A stretch of 36,362 nt of DNA from an uncultured Christensenella sp. (GCA_910578145.1 CAJTPJ010000012.1:1-36362), one strand, 5' to 3'. Shown: positions 25,106 to 32,594, counted from the stretch's first letter. The notes: generated by a model from the sequence alone, not told the origin. Made by a program: numbers and translations.

Positions 25106-25483
25106 CTAAAATACGTTTTCCAGCCGTATGCTGTAAGCGTCGGGCAGATTTTTGGCAATTTCCTTTAAAACTTCCACGTTTCCAAGCGCAAGCTCGTACT
25201 CGCCGTTGCGCAAAAGTCCGCAGGCTTCGTTTAGCCAATAATCTATATAAGAAATATCGTTGTGTGGCACGAATATATGCAATTTAGACTTTTTTTCCGC
25301 CCATAGCGTTTTGACCGCGTAGCCGTCTTCTTGGCTGGCGGTCTTTTCTTCTACTTTGGTATATAGTGCGTCAAGCGCTTGGGAAAACTCTTCAAACTGT
25401 TTGTTCATATACCACTGCGAAAAGAAAAACAGTCCTAAACTAACGGCTATTGCCGCAAGCGTGTAGCAAATACCTTTTACCAT
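25106..25483 (-). CDS. DUF4363 family membrane-anchored protein
   Basis: A 125-residue protein with one N-terminal membrane span (about residues 5-23) followed by a helical soluble domain containing W..KK.KL.IF.PH.DI..I...L.EA..LL..GE...AL..V..L, the DUF4363 pattern. In Clostridia this family is regularly encoded directly after a DUF421 protein, exactly as here, with a 7-base overlap. A spore or envelope role is commonly assumed for the pair; no molecular function is known. It ends six bases from the converging YlmC-type gene, with no visible terminator between. Confidence 0.85.
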   Translation of the reverse strand: MVKGICYTLAAIAVSLGLFFFSQWYMNKQFEEFSQALDALYTKVEEKTASQEDGYAVKTLWAEKKSKLHIFVPHNDISYIDYWLNEACGLLRNGEYELALGNVEVLKEIAKNLPDAYSIRLENVF

Positions 25484-26151
25484 TGCCCGTTAACCTCGCC
25501 TTGTAAAATTTTATAATATTCGCCGCGCTTTTGAAAGTAAATTCTGCCCTCGCCGTTTACCGTCATAACCACAACGTCCTTAATTTTTGCCTTTTGCTCT
25601 TTTAAAAAATCTTCCAAAACCTTGCCGCTAAACCCGCAACGTCCTAAATTTTGATTGTCGGGCTTGCCCCTGTCTATAAGCAGAAGGGGAAGGGAAGTGG
25701 AGGCTTTTTCTTCTTTTTCCAGCGCGGAAAACGAGCCGTTTGCCTCGTACAAGCCGTAGTAAACGTCGTCTAAATTAAAGTAACCGGCAACGCGCATACT
25801 CTCAATCAAATCGCTTACGTCAAGGTTGTTTTTCTTAAGCTGGAACTCGTCCACGCCGTTTTTGTTGATTACGACCGAAGGTTTTCCGCTTATCACCGAT
25901 TTTACGGGCTTGAACCACAACTCCAAAAACCAAACTACCTGGTGCAAAATGAATATGGTAATTATGGCTATAACGCCGTAAAGCAGGGGGATTGAGGTGT
26001 CCGCCATAGGAATACACGCAAGTTCTGCAATTACCAAACTTATTACAAATTCAAAGGGCTGCATTTCGCCTATTTGGCTTTTGCCCATTAGCCGCATTAT
26101 CAGCAGCAGTACTACGAAAATAATTGTTGTACGAATGAAAATAAGTGCCAT
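25477..26151 (-). CDS. DUF421 (YetF/YcaP-type) membrane protein
   Basis: A 224-residue protein with three N-terminal spans (about residues 3-20, 35-52, 57-78) carrying the DUF421 signature RLMGKSQIGEMQPFEFVISLVIAE (family pattern R.mGKrqigqlqPfelvv), then a cytosolic part with KPSVVINKNG, and L..SDLIE.MRVAGYFNLDDVYYGLYEANGSFS, also diagnostic. DUF421 proteins occur in many spore formers, some inside spoVA-type loci. No ribosome site is seen upstream; a sigma-G-like promoter lies 5 bases from the ATG. It is translated first, with DUF4363 following. Confidence 0.9.
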   Translation of the reverse strand: MALIFIRTTIIFVVLLLIMRLMGKSQIGEMQPFEFVISLVIAELACIPMADTSIPLLYGVIAIITIFILHQVVWFLELWFKPVKSVISGKPSVVINKNGVDEFQLKKNNLDVSDLIESMRVAGYFNLDDVYYGLYEANGSFSALEKEEKASTSLPLLLIDRGKPDNQNLGRCGFSGKVLEDFLKEQKAKIKDVVVMTVNGEGRIYFQKRGEYYKILQGEVNGQW

Positions 26152-26156
26152 ATAAA

Positions 26157-26186
26157 CAGTATTCTCAAATAAATTTACAATATTCT
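26157..26186 (-). promoter_or_regulatory. Possible sigma-G/F-like promoter of the DUF421-DUF4363 pair
   Basis: Read on the minus strand: AGAATA (26186-26181), 17 bp, AATACTG (26163-26157). This resembles the forespore consensus (about TGAATA and CATACTA) with 5 of 6 and 5 of 7 matches. The start codon is only five bases beyond. No sigma-A alternative was found in the 77-base divergent region. The assignment is speculative. Confidence 0.35.
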
Positions 26187-26214
26187 TGATTAATTTGCCC
26201 GTGTATGCTATAAT
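26186..26214 (+). promoter_or_regulatory. Sigma-A promoter of the folate operon
   Basis: TTGATT (26186-26191), 17 bp, TATAAT (26209-26214) with extended TG at 26206-26207. Transcription should start near 26221, about eight bases before the first ATG (26229). No Shine-Dalgarno site fits in between. Confidence 0.75.
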
Positions 26215-26228
26215 TCACTTGTTTTATT

Positions 26229-27383
26229 ATGATGGATTTCAACGATGTTTGCGCCGCGCTGAACGCGCTTTCTACGCGCGGAATGGACTTTGGCTTAGAG
26301 CGTACGCGCAAACTTTTAAACGGGCTTGGAAGTCCCGATAAAAAACTTAAAATTATCCATATTGCGGGCAGTAACGGCAAGGGGTCCACTGCGGAATTTA
26401 TGACGGAAATTTTGCTGGCGGCGGGTAAAACTGTGGGCACGTTCACTTCGCCCGCGGTTTTCGGGTACTTGTGCGAGTTTCGCATTAACGGCGCGGAAAT
26501 AGAAAAATCGTTATTTGTAAAAGCGTTTGAAAAGGCTTTAAAACTTGGTTCTGACGCCACCCGATTCGAGGTGGAAACGGCAGGCGCGCTGTACGCTTTT
26601 TGGCTGGCGGGTTGCGAGTACGCGGTGTTGGAATGCGGATTGGGCGGCAAGTATGACGCAACTAACGCGGTTGCGGGCAAAGAAATAGCGCTTATAACTT
26701 CCGTTTCGTTAGAGCATACTTCGGTGCTTGGAAATACCGTACGGGACATTTGCGCGCACAAGGCGGGCATAATAAAAGACTGCCCCGTGGTAGTGTGCGC
26801 GTACCAAAACGCGGAAGCGCGGGCGTATTTTGAAAGGCTTGGCGCGGTTTTTGCGGAAAAATACGTGGGCGATATTACTGCCGCGGGCTGTTTGCAACCG
26901 TATAACGCGGGGCTTGCAGCGACGGCTGCGAGAATATTGAAAATTGACGAAAACGCAATATATTCGGGGGTCAAGCGCGCAAATCCCGTCGGCAGAGTGC
27001 AAATTTTTAGCCGTTTGGGAGTGACTTATATCTTGGACGGGGCGCATAATCCCGCCGCGTTTACTCCGCTGTGCGGAGAGTTGGAAAAGTATAAAAAGAG
27101 CGACGTTACGGTTATTTACGGCTGTCTTGGCGATAAAGATATAAACGGCAATCTTGCCGCGCTGGCTACGGTTGCGGGGCAAGTAACCGCGGTGGAGTGC
27201 GATAGCCCGCGCGCGTTGCCGCTTGATGAAACCGTGCGGGCGTGCAAGCAATATTTTTGCAAGGTTACCACTGCTGCGGGCGTGGCGCAGGCGTTAGAAA
27301 GCGCAAAAACGGCTACGGTGGCGGTGTGCGGGTCGTTTACGCTTTTAAAGGAGGCGAAAGAATGGATAGAGAAAGGGTTATAA
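26229..27383 (+). CDS. folC: Folylpolyglutamate / dihydrofolate synthase
   Basis: A 384-residue Mur-ligase-type enzyme that joins glutamate to folates (and possibly dihydropteroate to glutamate). The ATP loop HIAGSNGKGST (glycine at residue 47), TSPAV...FRING, E.ETAGALYAFW (E-x-T in place of F.FEt), ECGLGGKYDATNA, TSVSLEHTSVLG...I...KAGIIK and ILDGAHNPAA are all present. At 384 residues it is shorter than the usual 420-430, mostly from a compact C-terminal domain. Two ATGs (26229, 26232) are possible; neither has a ribosome site, and the mRNA may be almost leaderless. Its 3' end overlaps the start of a broken folE by 22 bases, so the operon order was folC-folE-folP-folBK. Confidence 0.93.
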   Translation: MMDFNDVCAALNALSTRGMDFGLERTRKLLNGLGSPDKKLKIIHIAGSNGKGSTAEFMTEILLAAGKTVGTFTSPAVFGYLCEFRINGAEIEKSLFVKAFEKALKLGSDATRFEVETAGALYAFWLAGCEYAVLECGLGGKYDATNAVAGKEIALITSVSLEHTSVLGNTVRDICAHKAGIIKDCPVVVCAYQNAEARAYFERLGAVFAEKYVGDITAAGCLQPYNAGLAATAARILKIDENAIYSGVKRANPVGRVQIFSRLGVTYILDGAHNPAAFTPLCGELEKYKKSDVTVIYGCLGDKDINGNLAALATVAGQVTAVECDSPRALPLDETVRACKQYFCKVTTAAGVAQALESAKTATVAVCGSFTLLKEAKEWIEKGL

Positions 27384-27614
27384 AGGCGGTTGAATAGCTT
27401 TTAACCGGACTGCGGGCGTTAAGGGCTTAGGCAAATCGCCCAAGAAATTATGCGGTTCCTTAAACCTGCGGGCGTTTTCGTGGTTTGCAAAGCGGAACAC
27501 ACCTGTATGACCTGTCGCGGCGTTAAAAAGCAGGACAGTAAAACGGTTACAAGTTGCTACTTGGGTAATTTCGACGCTGAAAAAAGAGCCGAGGTAATGG
27601 CATTAATAAGATGA
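27362..27614 (+). pseudogene. folE: Remnant of folE, GTP cyclohydrolase I (internally deleted, frameshifted)
   Basis: An otherwise empty 253-base stretch. The start is intact: AAGGAGG (27348-27354), ATG 27362, then MDRERVIKAVE as in FolE N-termini, followed by a TAG stop (27395-27397) and LLTGL in the same frame. From about 27426 to TGA 27612-27614, in the +1 frame, it reads RQIAQEIMRFLKPAGV, KAEHTCMTCRGVKK and SKTVTS, which is the FolE C-terminal third, including the Cys of the H-x-C-M zinc motif. Roughly 100 codons between, which in FolE contain the CEHH zinc ligands, are absent. The TGA overlaps the folP ATG. FolE makes dihydroneopterin triphosphate from GTP, the first step of folate synthesis; this copy cannot. 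Confidence 0.88.
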
Positions 27615-28390
27615 AAATTGGCAATAAAATTTTTGAAAACCGCACTTACGTAATGGCGATAATAAATCTCACGCCCGACAGTTTTTGGCACGAAAGCAGA
27701 AAAACTGCCGATTCCGCGTTGTTTGCTGTTGAAAAGGCGATAGCCGACGGCGCGTCGGTAATTGACTTGGGCGTTCAGTCCACCCGCCCCGGCTACGTTG
27801 AAGTGGGCGCGGACGAGGAAATTTCAAGGTTGGAAAAACCGCTTGCGCTTATAAAGCAAAATTTCGATATTCCCGTTTCGGTGGACACTTATTTTTCCAA
27901 AACCGCGGCGTTTGCGCTGGAAGCGGGCGCGGATATGATTAACGACGTGTGGGGGCTTTGCCACGACGAAAATATGGCTGAAACCATAGCCCGCCACAAC
28001 GCTTCGGTGTGCATTATGCACAACGCAAAACAGCGTTTATCGGGGGATATATGGGGGGCAATTACCGGATTTTTAGCAAATTCCGTGCAAAAAGCCCGTG
28101 CCGTGGGTATAGCCGCGGATAAAATTTGCCTTGACGGCGGAATAGGGTTTGCAAAAGACAGGGAGCAAAATTACGAGCTTTTAAACGGCTATGAAAAACT
28201 GTCCGCGCTGGGTTACCCTCTGCTTTTGGGTACCAGCCGCAAATCTATGTTTGGCGGCGCGGTGGAGGACAGGTTGCCGCAAACTATTGAAAGTACCTTG
28301 CTTGCCGCAAAAAAATGCGTGCTTTTCGTGCGGGTTCACGACGTAAAGGAAAACGTGCGCGCTCTGGAGGAGTTTTATGGGCGTTATTAA
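27611..28390 (+). CDS. folP: Dihydropteroate synthase
   Basis: A 259-residue TIM-barrel enzyme that condenses the pterin pyrophosphate with p-aminobenzoate; target of sulfonamides. Present are INLTPDSF, the STRPG loop (within DLGVQSTRPG, usual form GGEST), VSVDTYFS, INDVWG, LDGGIGFAKD (usually LDPGIGFGK, with the pterin-binding Asp kept and Pro changed to Gly), GTSRKSM and the RVHDV end. Key binding residues are therefore retained with some unusual replacements. The ATG overlaps the broken folE stop; no own ribosome site is visible, so it probably relied on coupled translation from folE. It overlaps the folB-folK gene by 14 bases. Confidence 0.93.
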   Translation: MKIGNKIFENRTYVMAIINLTPDSFWHESRKTADSALFAVEKAIADGASVIDLGVQSTRPGYVEVGADEEISRLEKPLALIKQNFDIPVSVDTYFSKTAAFALEAGADMINDVWGLCHDENMAETIARHNASVCIMHNAKQRLSGDIWGAITGFLANSVQKARAVGIAADKICLDGGIGFAKDREQNYELLNGYEKLSALGYPLLLGTSRKSMFGGAVEDRLPQTIESTLLAAKKCVLFVRVHDVKENVRALEEFYGRY

Positions 28391-29180
28391 AATACGCGGG
28401 CTTGAGGTAACCGCCAAACACGGCGTTTTTGCTGAAGAAAAGGTAAATCCCCAGCTTTTTGTTTTCGACGCGGATTTAACCACAGACTTTTACAATGCGG
28501 CGAAGTACGACGATTTGAATCTGACTGCAAATTATGCGCAAGCGTGCGAAGTTATAACGGAAACCACGACGAAAAACACATTTAATTTAATTGAAACTTT
28601 GGCATATACCTGCGCCTACGCGCTTTTGGACGCGTTTGATATAAGCGTAGCGGAAGTTACGGTTTACAAACCGCAGGCGCCCGTAAATTGCAAATTTAAA
28701 ACTTTGGGCGTAACCGCAAAAGCCGAAAGGGAAAGGGTTTTGCTTTCGCTGGGCTCGTCGTTAGGCGACAGGGCGGGATATTTAAACTCCGCTATAAAAA
28801 AACTTGGCGAAATCCGCGGCGTAAAGGTTAAAAAAATATCTTCGTTTTTGGAAACCGAGCCCGTAGGCGGGGCGGCGGAAAATAAATTTATAAACTGCGC
28901 CGCGGAAATAGAAACTTACCTTACGCCTTTGCAACTTCTTTGGGAAATTCACCGAATAGAATCGGAGTGCGGCAGAGAGCGCAAAATGCGCTGGGGCGAC
29001 AGGACGCTGGATATTGATATTATCTTTTTCGGCAGCCGCGTTATGGCTACGCAAGAGCTTGTAATCCCGCACCCGCAATACCGTAAACGAGCCTTCGTTT
29101 TAGCGTCTTTAAACGAAATTGCGCCTGATTTCGTGTGTCCCTTGTGCAGGGAGAAAATCAGCGATTTGCAGTTTGTGTAA
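28377..29180 (+). CDS. folBK: Fused dihydroneopterin aldolase / HPPK
   Basis: A 267-residue two-domain protein. Residues 1 to about 117 are FolB (IRGLEVTAKHGVFAEEK, with the Tyr/His-Gly-V-x-x-x-E pattern, and NLIETLAYTCAYALL, V.VYKPQAP), converting dihydroneopterin to the 6-hydroxymethyl pterin. Residues about 118-267 are FolK (LLSLGSSLGDR, KKISSFLETEPVG, F.NCAAEIET, RWGDRTLDIDIIFFG, IPHPQYRKRAFVL), which pyrophosphorylates it. The usual P in WGPRTLD is D here. GGAGG (28366-28370) precedes the ATG. The fusion is known in Bacillota. Both activities depend on a pterin supply that the broken folE cannot give. Confidence 0.93.
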   Translation: MGVIKIRGLEVTAKHGVFAEEKVNPQLFVFDADLTTDFYNAAKYDDLNLTANYAQACEVITETTTKNTFNLIETLAYTCAYALLDAFDISVAEVTVYKPQAPVNCKFKTLGVTAKAERERVLLSLGSSLGDRAGYLNSAIKKLGEIRGVKVKKISSFLETEPVGGAAENKFINCAAEIETYLTPLQLLWEIHRIESECGRERKMRWGDRTLDIDIIFFGSRVMATQELVIPHPQYRKRAFVLASLNEIAPDFVCPLCREKISDLQFV

Positions 29181-29217
29181 CAAAATTAACAGATTATGCA
29201 ACGATTATAAAAAATTA

Positions 29218-29242
29218 TTGTGCAAATTGCACAAATTTTTTT
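29218..29242. repeat. 17-bp dyad upstream of the ppx/gppA promoter
   Basis: TTGTGCAA (29218-29225), A, TTGCACAA (29227-29234) is a perfect inverted repeat, followed by A and seven T. It may be a short-stem terminator for the folate operon or a regulator-binding site lying about 16 bases upstream of the -35-like element of the next gene; the sequence does not decide. Confidence 0.55.
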
Positions 29243-29250
29243 AAAAAATA

Positions 29251-29279
29251 TGTACAAATTTCAACCCGTGTGTTATAAT
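29251..29279 (+). promoter_or_regulatory. Predicted sigma-A promoter of the ppx/gppA-type gene
   Basis: TGTACA (29251-29256), 17 bp, TATAAT (29274-29279) with extended TG at 29271-29272. The leader would be about 55 bases. Confidence 0.6.
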
Positions 29280-29340
29280 CGTTATATATTATTGAAACTT
29301 AAAAGTCACGGGCGGGAACGCCGCTGTGAGGAGACGTATT

Positions 29341-30855
29341 TTGGAAAAAATTGGCATTATCGATTTGGGCTCGAATTCCGCAAGGCTCGTAATAGTTAAC
29401 CTTTTTACCGAAGGTTATTTTATGGTGGTTGACGAGCTGAAAGAAAGCGTAAGATTGGGGCAAGATATGGAGCGCGACGGCTTTTTAAAGCCTGCGCGAG
29501 TTGCCGAAACGATAAAAACTTTAAAAATGTTTAGAAAGCTGTGCGACGCAAGCGGCGTTACCAGAATAATAGCGGTGGCTACCGAAGCCGTAAGAAGGGC
29601 TAAAAACCAGCGCAGTTTCTTAGACGAGATACAAGCTACCTGCGGCATAAAAATAAGGGTGCTGTCGCCCGAGGAAGAAGCGGTGCTCGTATACCGCGGC
29701 GTAATAAACACTATGGACGTGCCCAAGGGCATTGTTTTGGAAATAGGCGGCGGCTCTACTAAAATAGTTTACTACAACCGCAGAAATATGCTTAACTACG
29801 TAACCCTGCCGTTCGGCGCGGTTACGCTTACGGGGCTTTTTTCAGGCGAGGGGTTAAAGCCCGAAGAGCAGGCGGCTAAGATAGAGGAATTTTTTACCGA
29901 ACAGCTTAAACAGGTTGAGTGGCTTAGAGAAGTTGACCCCGACGTACAGATGATAGGCGTTGGCGGTTCGTTTAGAAATTTATTTAAAATTGCGAAAATG
30001 GTGCACAAATATCCTTTGGATAACGTGCATAACTACAAAATGCAGGTTGAAGACTTTATGCCTTTATACGATATGATAAAAGTTTTGGACCTGGATAAGA
30101 AAAAGAAAATAAAAGGGCTTTCGGCGGAGCGTGCCGACATTTTGCCCGCCGCGCTTGCGGTTATTAAAGCGTTTGTAAGCTATATGAACGCAGAGCAGTT
30201 TACCTTCTCGGGAGCGGGTTTGCGCGAGGGCTTGATGTTTAACCAGGCGTTGCCTATGACCATTGAAAAGCCTATAGCCGACGTGCTTAATTATTCGCTT
30301 ACGACGTTAGTCAAGTATTACGGCTGTGACGAAAAGCACGTTGAACACGTTGTAAATTTAAGCATACAGCTGTTTAAACAGCTTCGCGTTTTGCACAAAT
30401 TCCCCCGCCAATACCTTAAAATTTTAAAGGTTGCGGCAATGATGCACGACTGCGGTATGAGCGTTAAATTTTACAATCATCAGCGCCACAGTTGGTATAT
30501 GATATTAAACGCCACGTTGTACGGCGTTTCGCACAGGGATATCGTGCTTGCGGCGTTTACGGCTTGCTGCCATAAACGTGAAGAAATTAACGCCTACGAT
30601 TGGGCGAGATACCGCGATATAATTTCCGACGACGATTTGGATATAGTTAAAAAACTTGGCGTAATGTTGAGAATTGCGGAAAGTCTTGACAGGTCACATT
30701 CGGGCACGATTAAGGGTATTAACTGCGATATATTGGGCGATTCGGTTATTATGAAAACCGAAATAGAGGGCGACGCGACGCTTGAAATAAAAAACGCTAT
30801 GTCCGCGGCGACCGAGTTTAGAAAATCATTTCACAAAAATTTGGAAATACTTTAA
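29341..30855 (+). CDS. Ppx/GppA phosphatase with C-terminal HD domain
   Basis: A 504-residue enzyme of the exopolyphosphatase / guanosine pentaphosphatase family. The ASKHA-type ATPase fold shows GIIDLGSNSARLVI (phosphate 1), EEEAVLVYRGV, VLEIGGGSTKIVYY (phosphate 2) and IGVGGSFRNL. An HD-like helical domain follows, with MMHDCGM (His369, Asp370), H.RHSWYMI and LAAFTACCHK. The family hydrolyses polyphosphate or pppGpp; which one cannot be told here. The start is a TTG at 29341 because GAGGAG (29328-29333) is well placed; the GTG at 29326 would overlap that site. A hairpin and Maf follow. Confidence 0.92.
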   Translation: MEKIGIIDLGSNSARLVIVNLFTEGYFMVVDELKESVRLGQDMERDGFLKPARVAETIKTLKMFRKLCDASGVTRIIAVATEAVRRAKNQRSFLDEIQATCGIKIRVLSPEEEAVLVYRGVINTMDVPKGIVLEIGGGSTKIVYYNRRNMLNYVTLPFGAVTLTGLFSGEGLKPEEQAAKIEEFFTEQLKQVEWLREVDPDVQMIGVGGSFRNLFKIAKMVHKYPLDNVHNYKMQVEDFMPLYDMIKVLDLDKKKKIKGLSAERADILPAALAVIKAFVSYMNAEQFTFSGAGLREGLMFNQALPMTIEKPIADVLNYSLTTLVKYYGCDEKHVEHVVNLSIQLFKQLRVLHKFPRQYLKILKVAAMMHDCGMSVKFYNHQRHSWYMILNATLYGVSHRDIVLAAFTACCHKREEINAYDWARYRDIISDDDLDIVKKLGVMLRIAESLDRSHSGTIKGINCDILGDSVIMKTEIEGDATLEIKNAMSAATEFRKSFHKNLEIL

Positions 30856-30859
30856 AGTA

Positions 30860-30881
30860 AAAGCCGCCGTAAAGCGGCTTT
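30860..30881 (+). terminator. Hairpin without T-run after ppx/gppA
   Basis: AAAGCCGC (30860-30867) / GCGGCTTT (30874-30881) with a six-base loop. Only TTT then ATTAAT follow, so termination may be partial and maf could be read through. Confidence 0.5.
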
Positions 30882-30894
30882 ATTAATATCGGAT

Positions 30895-31452
30895 ATGAGA
30901 TACGTTTTAGCAAGCGCTTCGCCGAGGCGCAGAGAGTTGCTTGGGCAGATACTTAATAATTTTGAAGTTATCCCCGCAACGGGCGAAGAAAAAGTAAATA
31001 CTTCCTTTTTTCCTGAAAAGGTAGCCTGCGCCCTTGCCGAAAGCAAGTGCGACGAAGTTTTTGAAAAAAACCCGCAAGCCACCGTAATAGGTTGCGACAC
31101 GATAGTGGTGTTTCAGGACGAAATTTTAGGCAAGCCCAAAAACAGGGAGGAAGCCGTTAAAACGCTTAAAGCGCTTTCCGGTAAAACGCACTTCGTTATA
31201 ACGGGTGTGTGCGTGAGAAACGCGTATAAAAAGCTGGTGGATTTTGATAAAACCGAAGTAAAATTTAATATCTTGTCCGACGAATTTATTTTAAATTACG
31301 TAAACGGCGGTTCGCCGATGGACAAGGCGGGCAGTTACGGCATACAGGACGGCGGCGTGGTTAAGGAGTATTTCGGCAGTTATACAAACGTTGTGGGGTT
31401 GCCCGTAACGCTTACGAAAAACCTTATTGACGGAGTGCGTATAAACTTATGA
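30895..31452 (+). CDS. maf: Maf-family nucleoside triphosphate pyrophosphatase
   Basis: A 185-residue Maf protein that hydrolyses non-canonical or excess nucleoside triphosphates (typically dTTP/UTP and modified bases), a housecleaning activity. Motifs: LASASPRRRELL at the start, VIGCDTIVV with the catalytic Asp, GKPKNREEAVKTLKALSGKTHFVITGV, and DKAGSYGIQ. Only a weak GGA lies before the ATG. The stop overlaps the ATG of the MreB-like gene, matching the known maf-mreB neighbourhood of Bacillota. Confidence 0.94.
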   Translation: MRYVLASASPRRRELLGQILNNFEVIPATGEEKVNTSFFPEKVACALAESKCDEVFEKNPQATVIGCDTIVVFQDEILGKPKNREEAVKTLKALSGKTHFVITGVCVRNAYKKLVDFDKTEVKFNILSDEFILNYVNGGSPMDKAGSYGIQDGGVVKEYFGSYTNVVGLPVTLTKNLIDGVRINL

Positions 31453-32462
31453 AAAGAATTTCGGTTGATTTGGGTTCGGGCGTAACCAAAATATATATGC
31501 CCGGTTGCGGCGTGGTTTTAATGGAAGCCACCTGCATTGCCGTTGAACAGCACGTTGAAAACGGCGAAAAAACGCTTACGGTAAAGGCGTACGGCGACAA
31601 GGCGCGCGCGCTTTCGGGCAGAGCGGCGCAAAATACGCACATAGTCAACCCCGTTTTCGAGGGGGATATCGTACACGAAAATTTAGCGGCGTTGCTTTTG
31701 GGGTATTTTCTTGAAAAAATTGAAATTACCAAAAGAAAGGCGGCGCGCACCGAGGTGGTGTTTATATTGCCTTGCGGCGTGAAAAGCGTGGTTAAAGAAA
31801 AATATGCGCGTATAGCCGCCGAGTGCGGGCTTGCGGCTGTATATTTTACGCTTACGCCGTTTGCTGCGGTGTTGGGGCACAACGTTGCCATAAACGAAAG
31901 CACGCCTATGTTTTGTTTGGATATAGGTCATTCTATAACCAACGTTGCCGCGCTTTCGCAGGACGGAATAATTTCGGGACTTAACGTAAACCTTGGCGGC
32001 GGAAATATTGACGTTCACGTTATAGATTATCTTGCCGAAAACCAAAATCTTAAAATAGGCGGTTTAACCGCCGAAAAGCTGAAAAACACGGTGGGCAGTC
32101 TTTTAGAGGACGACAATAAAATAACCGTGGTGGAGGGGCGTGAAATTTCAAGCGGCGCGCCCGCGTCAATCGCCGTTAATTCGGGGCAGATTTACGGGGT
32201 TATTACAACTTATATAGATAAAATTTTAGAGTACGTTACGCTGGTGCTTTCCAAGTTGCCGGCGGAAGTTTCGTCCGCGGTTATGCACGGCGGAATTTAC
32301 CTTTCGGGCGGGCTTATGAAGATGGACGGGCTTGCGGAATATATAGAAAGCAGGCTTAAAATTGCGGTTAACCTTCCCGAAGAGCCGCAACTCGCCGCGG
32401 TTATAGGCGGCGGCACGATACTTGCAAGCGACGTGCTTTTGGACAGATTTACAACCGAATAA
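31449..32462 (+). CDS. MreB-like actin-family protein
   Basis: A 337-residue actin-fold protein. It has phosphate-1 loop SVDLGSGVTKIY, E/ECGL...FTLTPFAAVLG, phosphate-2 loop FCLDIGHSITNVAALSQDG, a nucleotide GG-GNID segment, TAEKLKNTVGSL, and adenosine loop GGIYLSGGLMKMDGL. Order and length fit MreB/Mbl, the cell-shape filament that guides wall synthesis, and the position after maf agrees. It is divergent from the canonical sequences, and mreC and mreD do not follow; instead a strong hairpin (32473) ends the unit. It could be a specialised MreB paralogue. Confidence 0.78.
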   Translation: MKRISVDLGSGVTKIYMPGCGVVLMEATCIAVEQHVENGEKTLTVKAYGDKARALSGRAAQNTHIVNPVFEGDIVHENLAALLLGYFLEKIEITKRKAARTEVVFILPCGVKSVVKEKYARIAAECGLAAVYFTLTPFAAVLGHNVAINESTPMFCLDIGHSITNVAALSQDGIISGLNVNLGGGNIDVHVIDYLAENQNLKIGGLTAEKLKNTVGSLLEDDNKITVVEGREISSGAPASIAVNSGQIYGVITTYIDKILEYVTLVLSKLPAEVSSAVMHGGIYLSGGLMKMDGLAEYIESRLKIAVNLPEEPQLAAVIGGGTILASDVLLDRFTTE

Positions 32463-32472
32463 TTGAAAAATC

Positions 32473-32510
32473 ACGCGCCCGACGGTAAAATGCCGTCGGG
32501 CGCGTTAATT
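32473..32510 (+). terminator. Strong terminator hairpin after the mreB-like gene
   Basis: A 13-bp perfect stem ACGCGCCCGACGG (32473-32485) / CCGTCGGGCGCGT (32493-32505), seven-base loop, followed by TAATT. The T-run is short but the stem is very stable. Confidence 0.85.
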
Positions 32511-32556
32511 ACGTTATTTCCGTACGTTAAAACGCATATTTTTCACTTATAATTTG

Positions 32557-32585
32557 TTGATTATTCACCGCGTTTTCTATATAAT
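32557..32585 (+). promoter_or_regulatory. Sigma-A promoter of lepA
   Basis: TTGATT (32557-32562), 17 bp, TATAAT (32580-32585). The ATG at 32595 lies nine bases beyond the -10, so the transcript would start only a few bases before it. Confidence 0.75.
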
Positions 32586-32594
32586 TAGGTATAT

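Noticed and set aside
25012..25287. 91-codon plus-strand frame across the convergent junction
   Set aside because: Overlaps the Pro/Cys-rich tail in another frame and the DUF4363 gene; Arg/Ala-rich shadow.
26165..26974. 269-codon open frame on the minus strand
   Set aside because: Opposite folC, which has complete family motifs; Ser/Pro/Ala-rich shadow frame.
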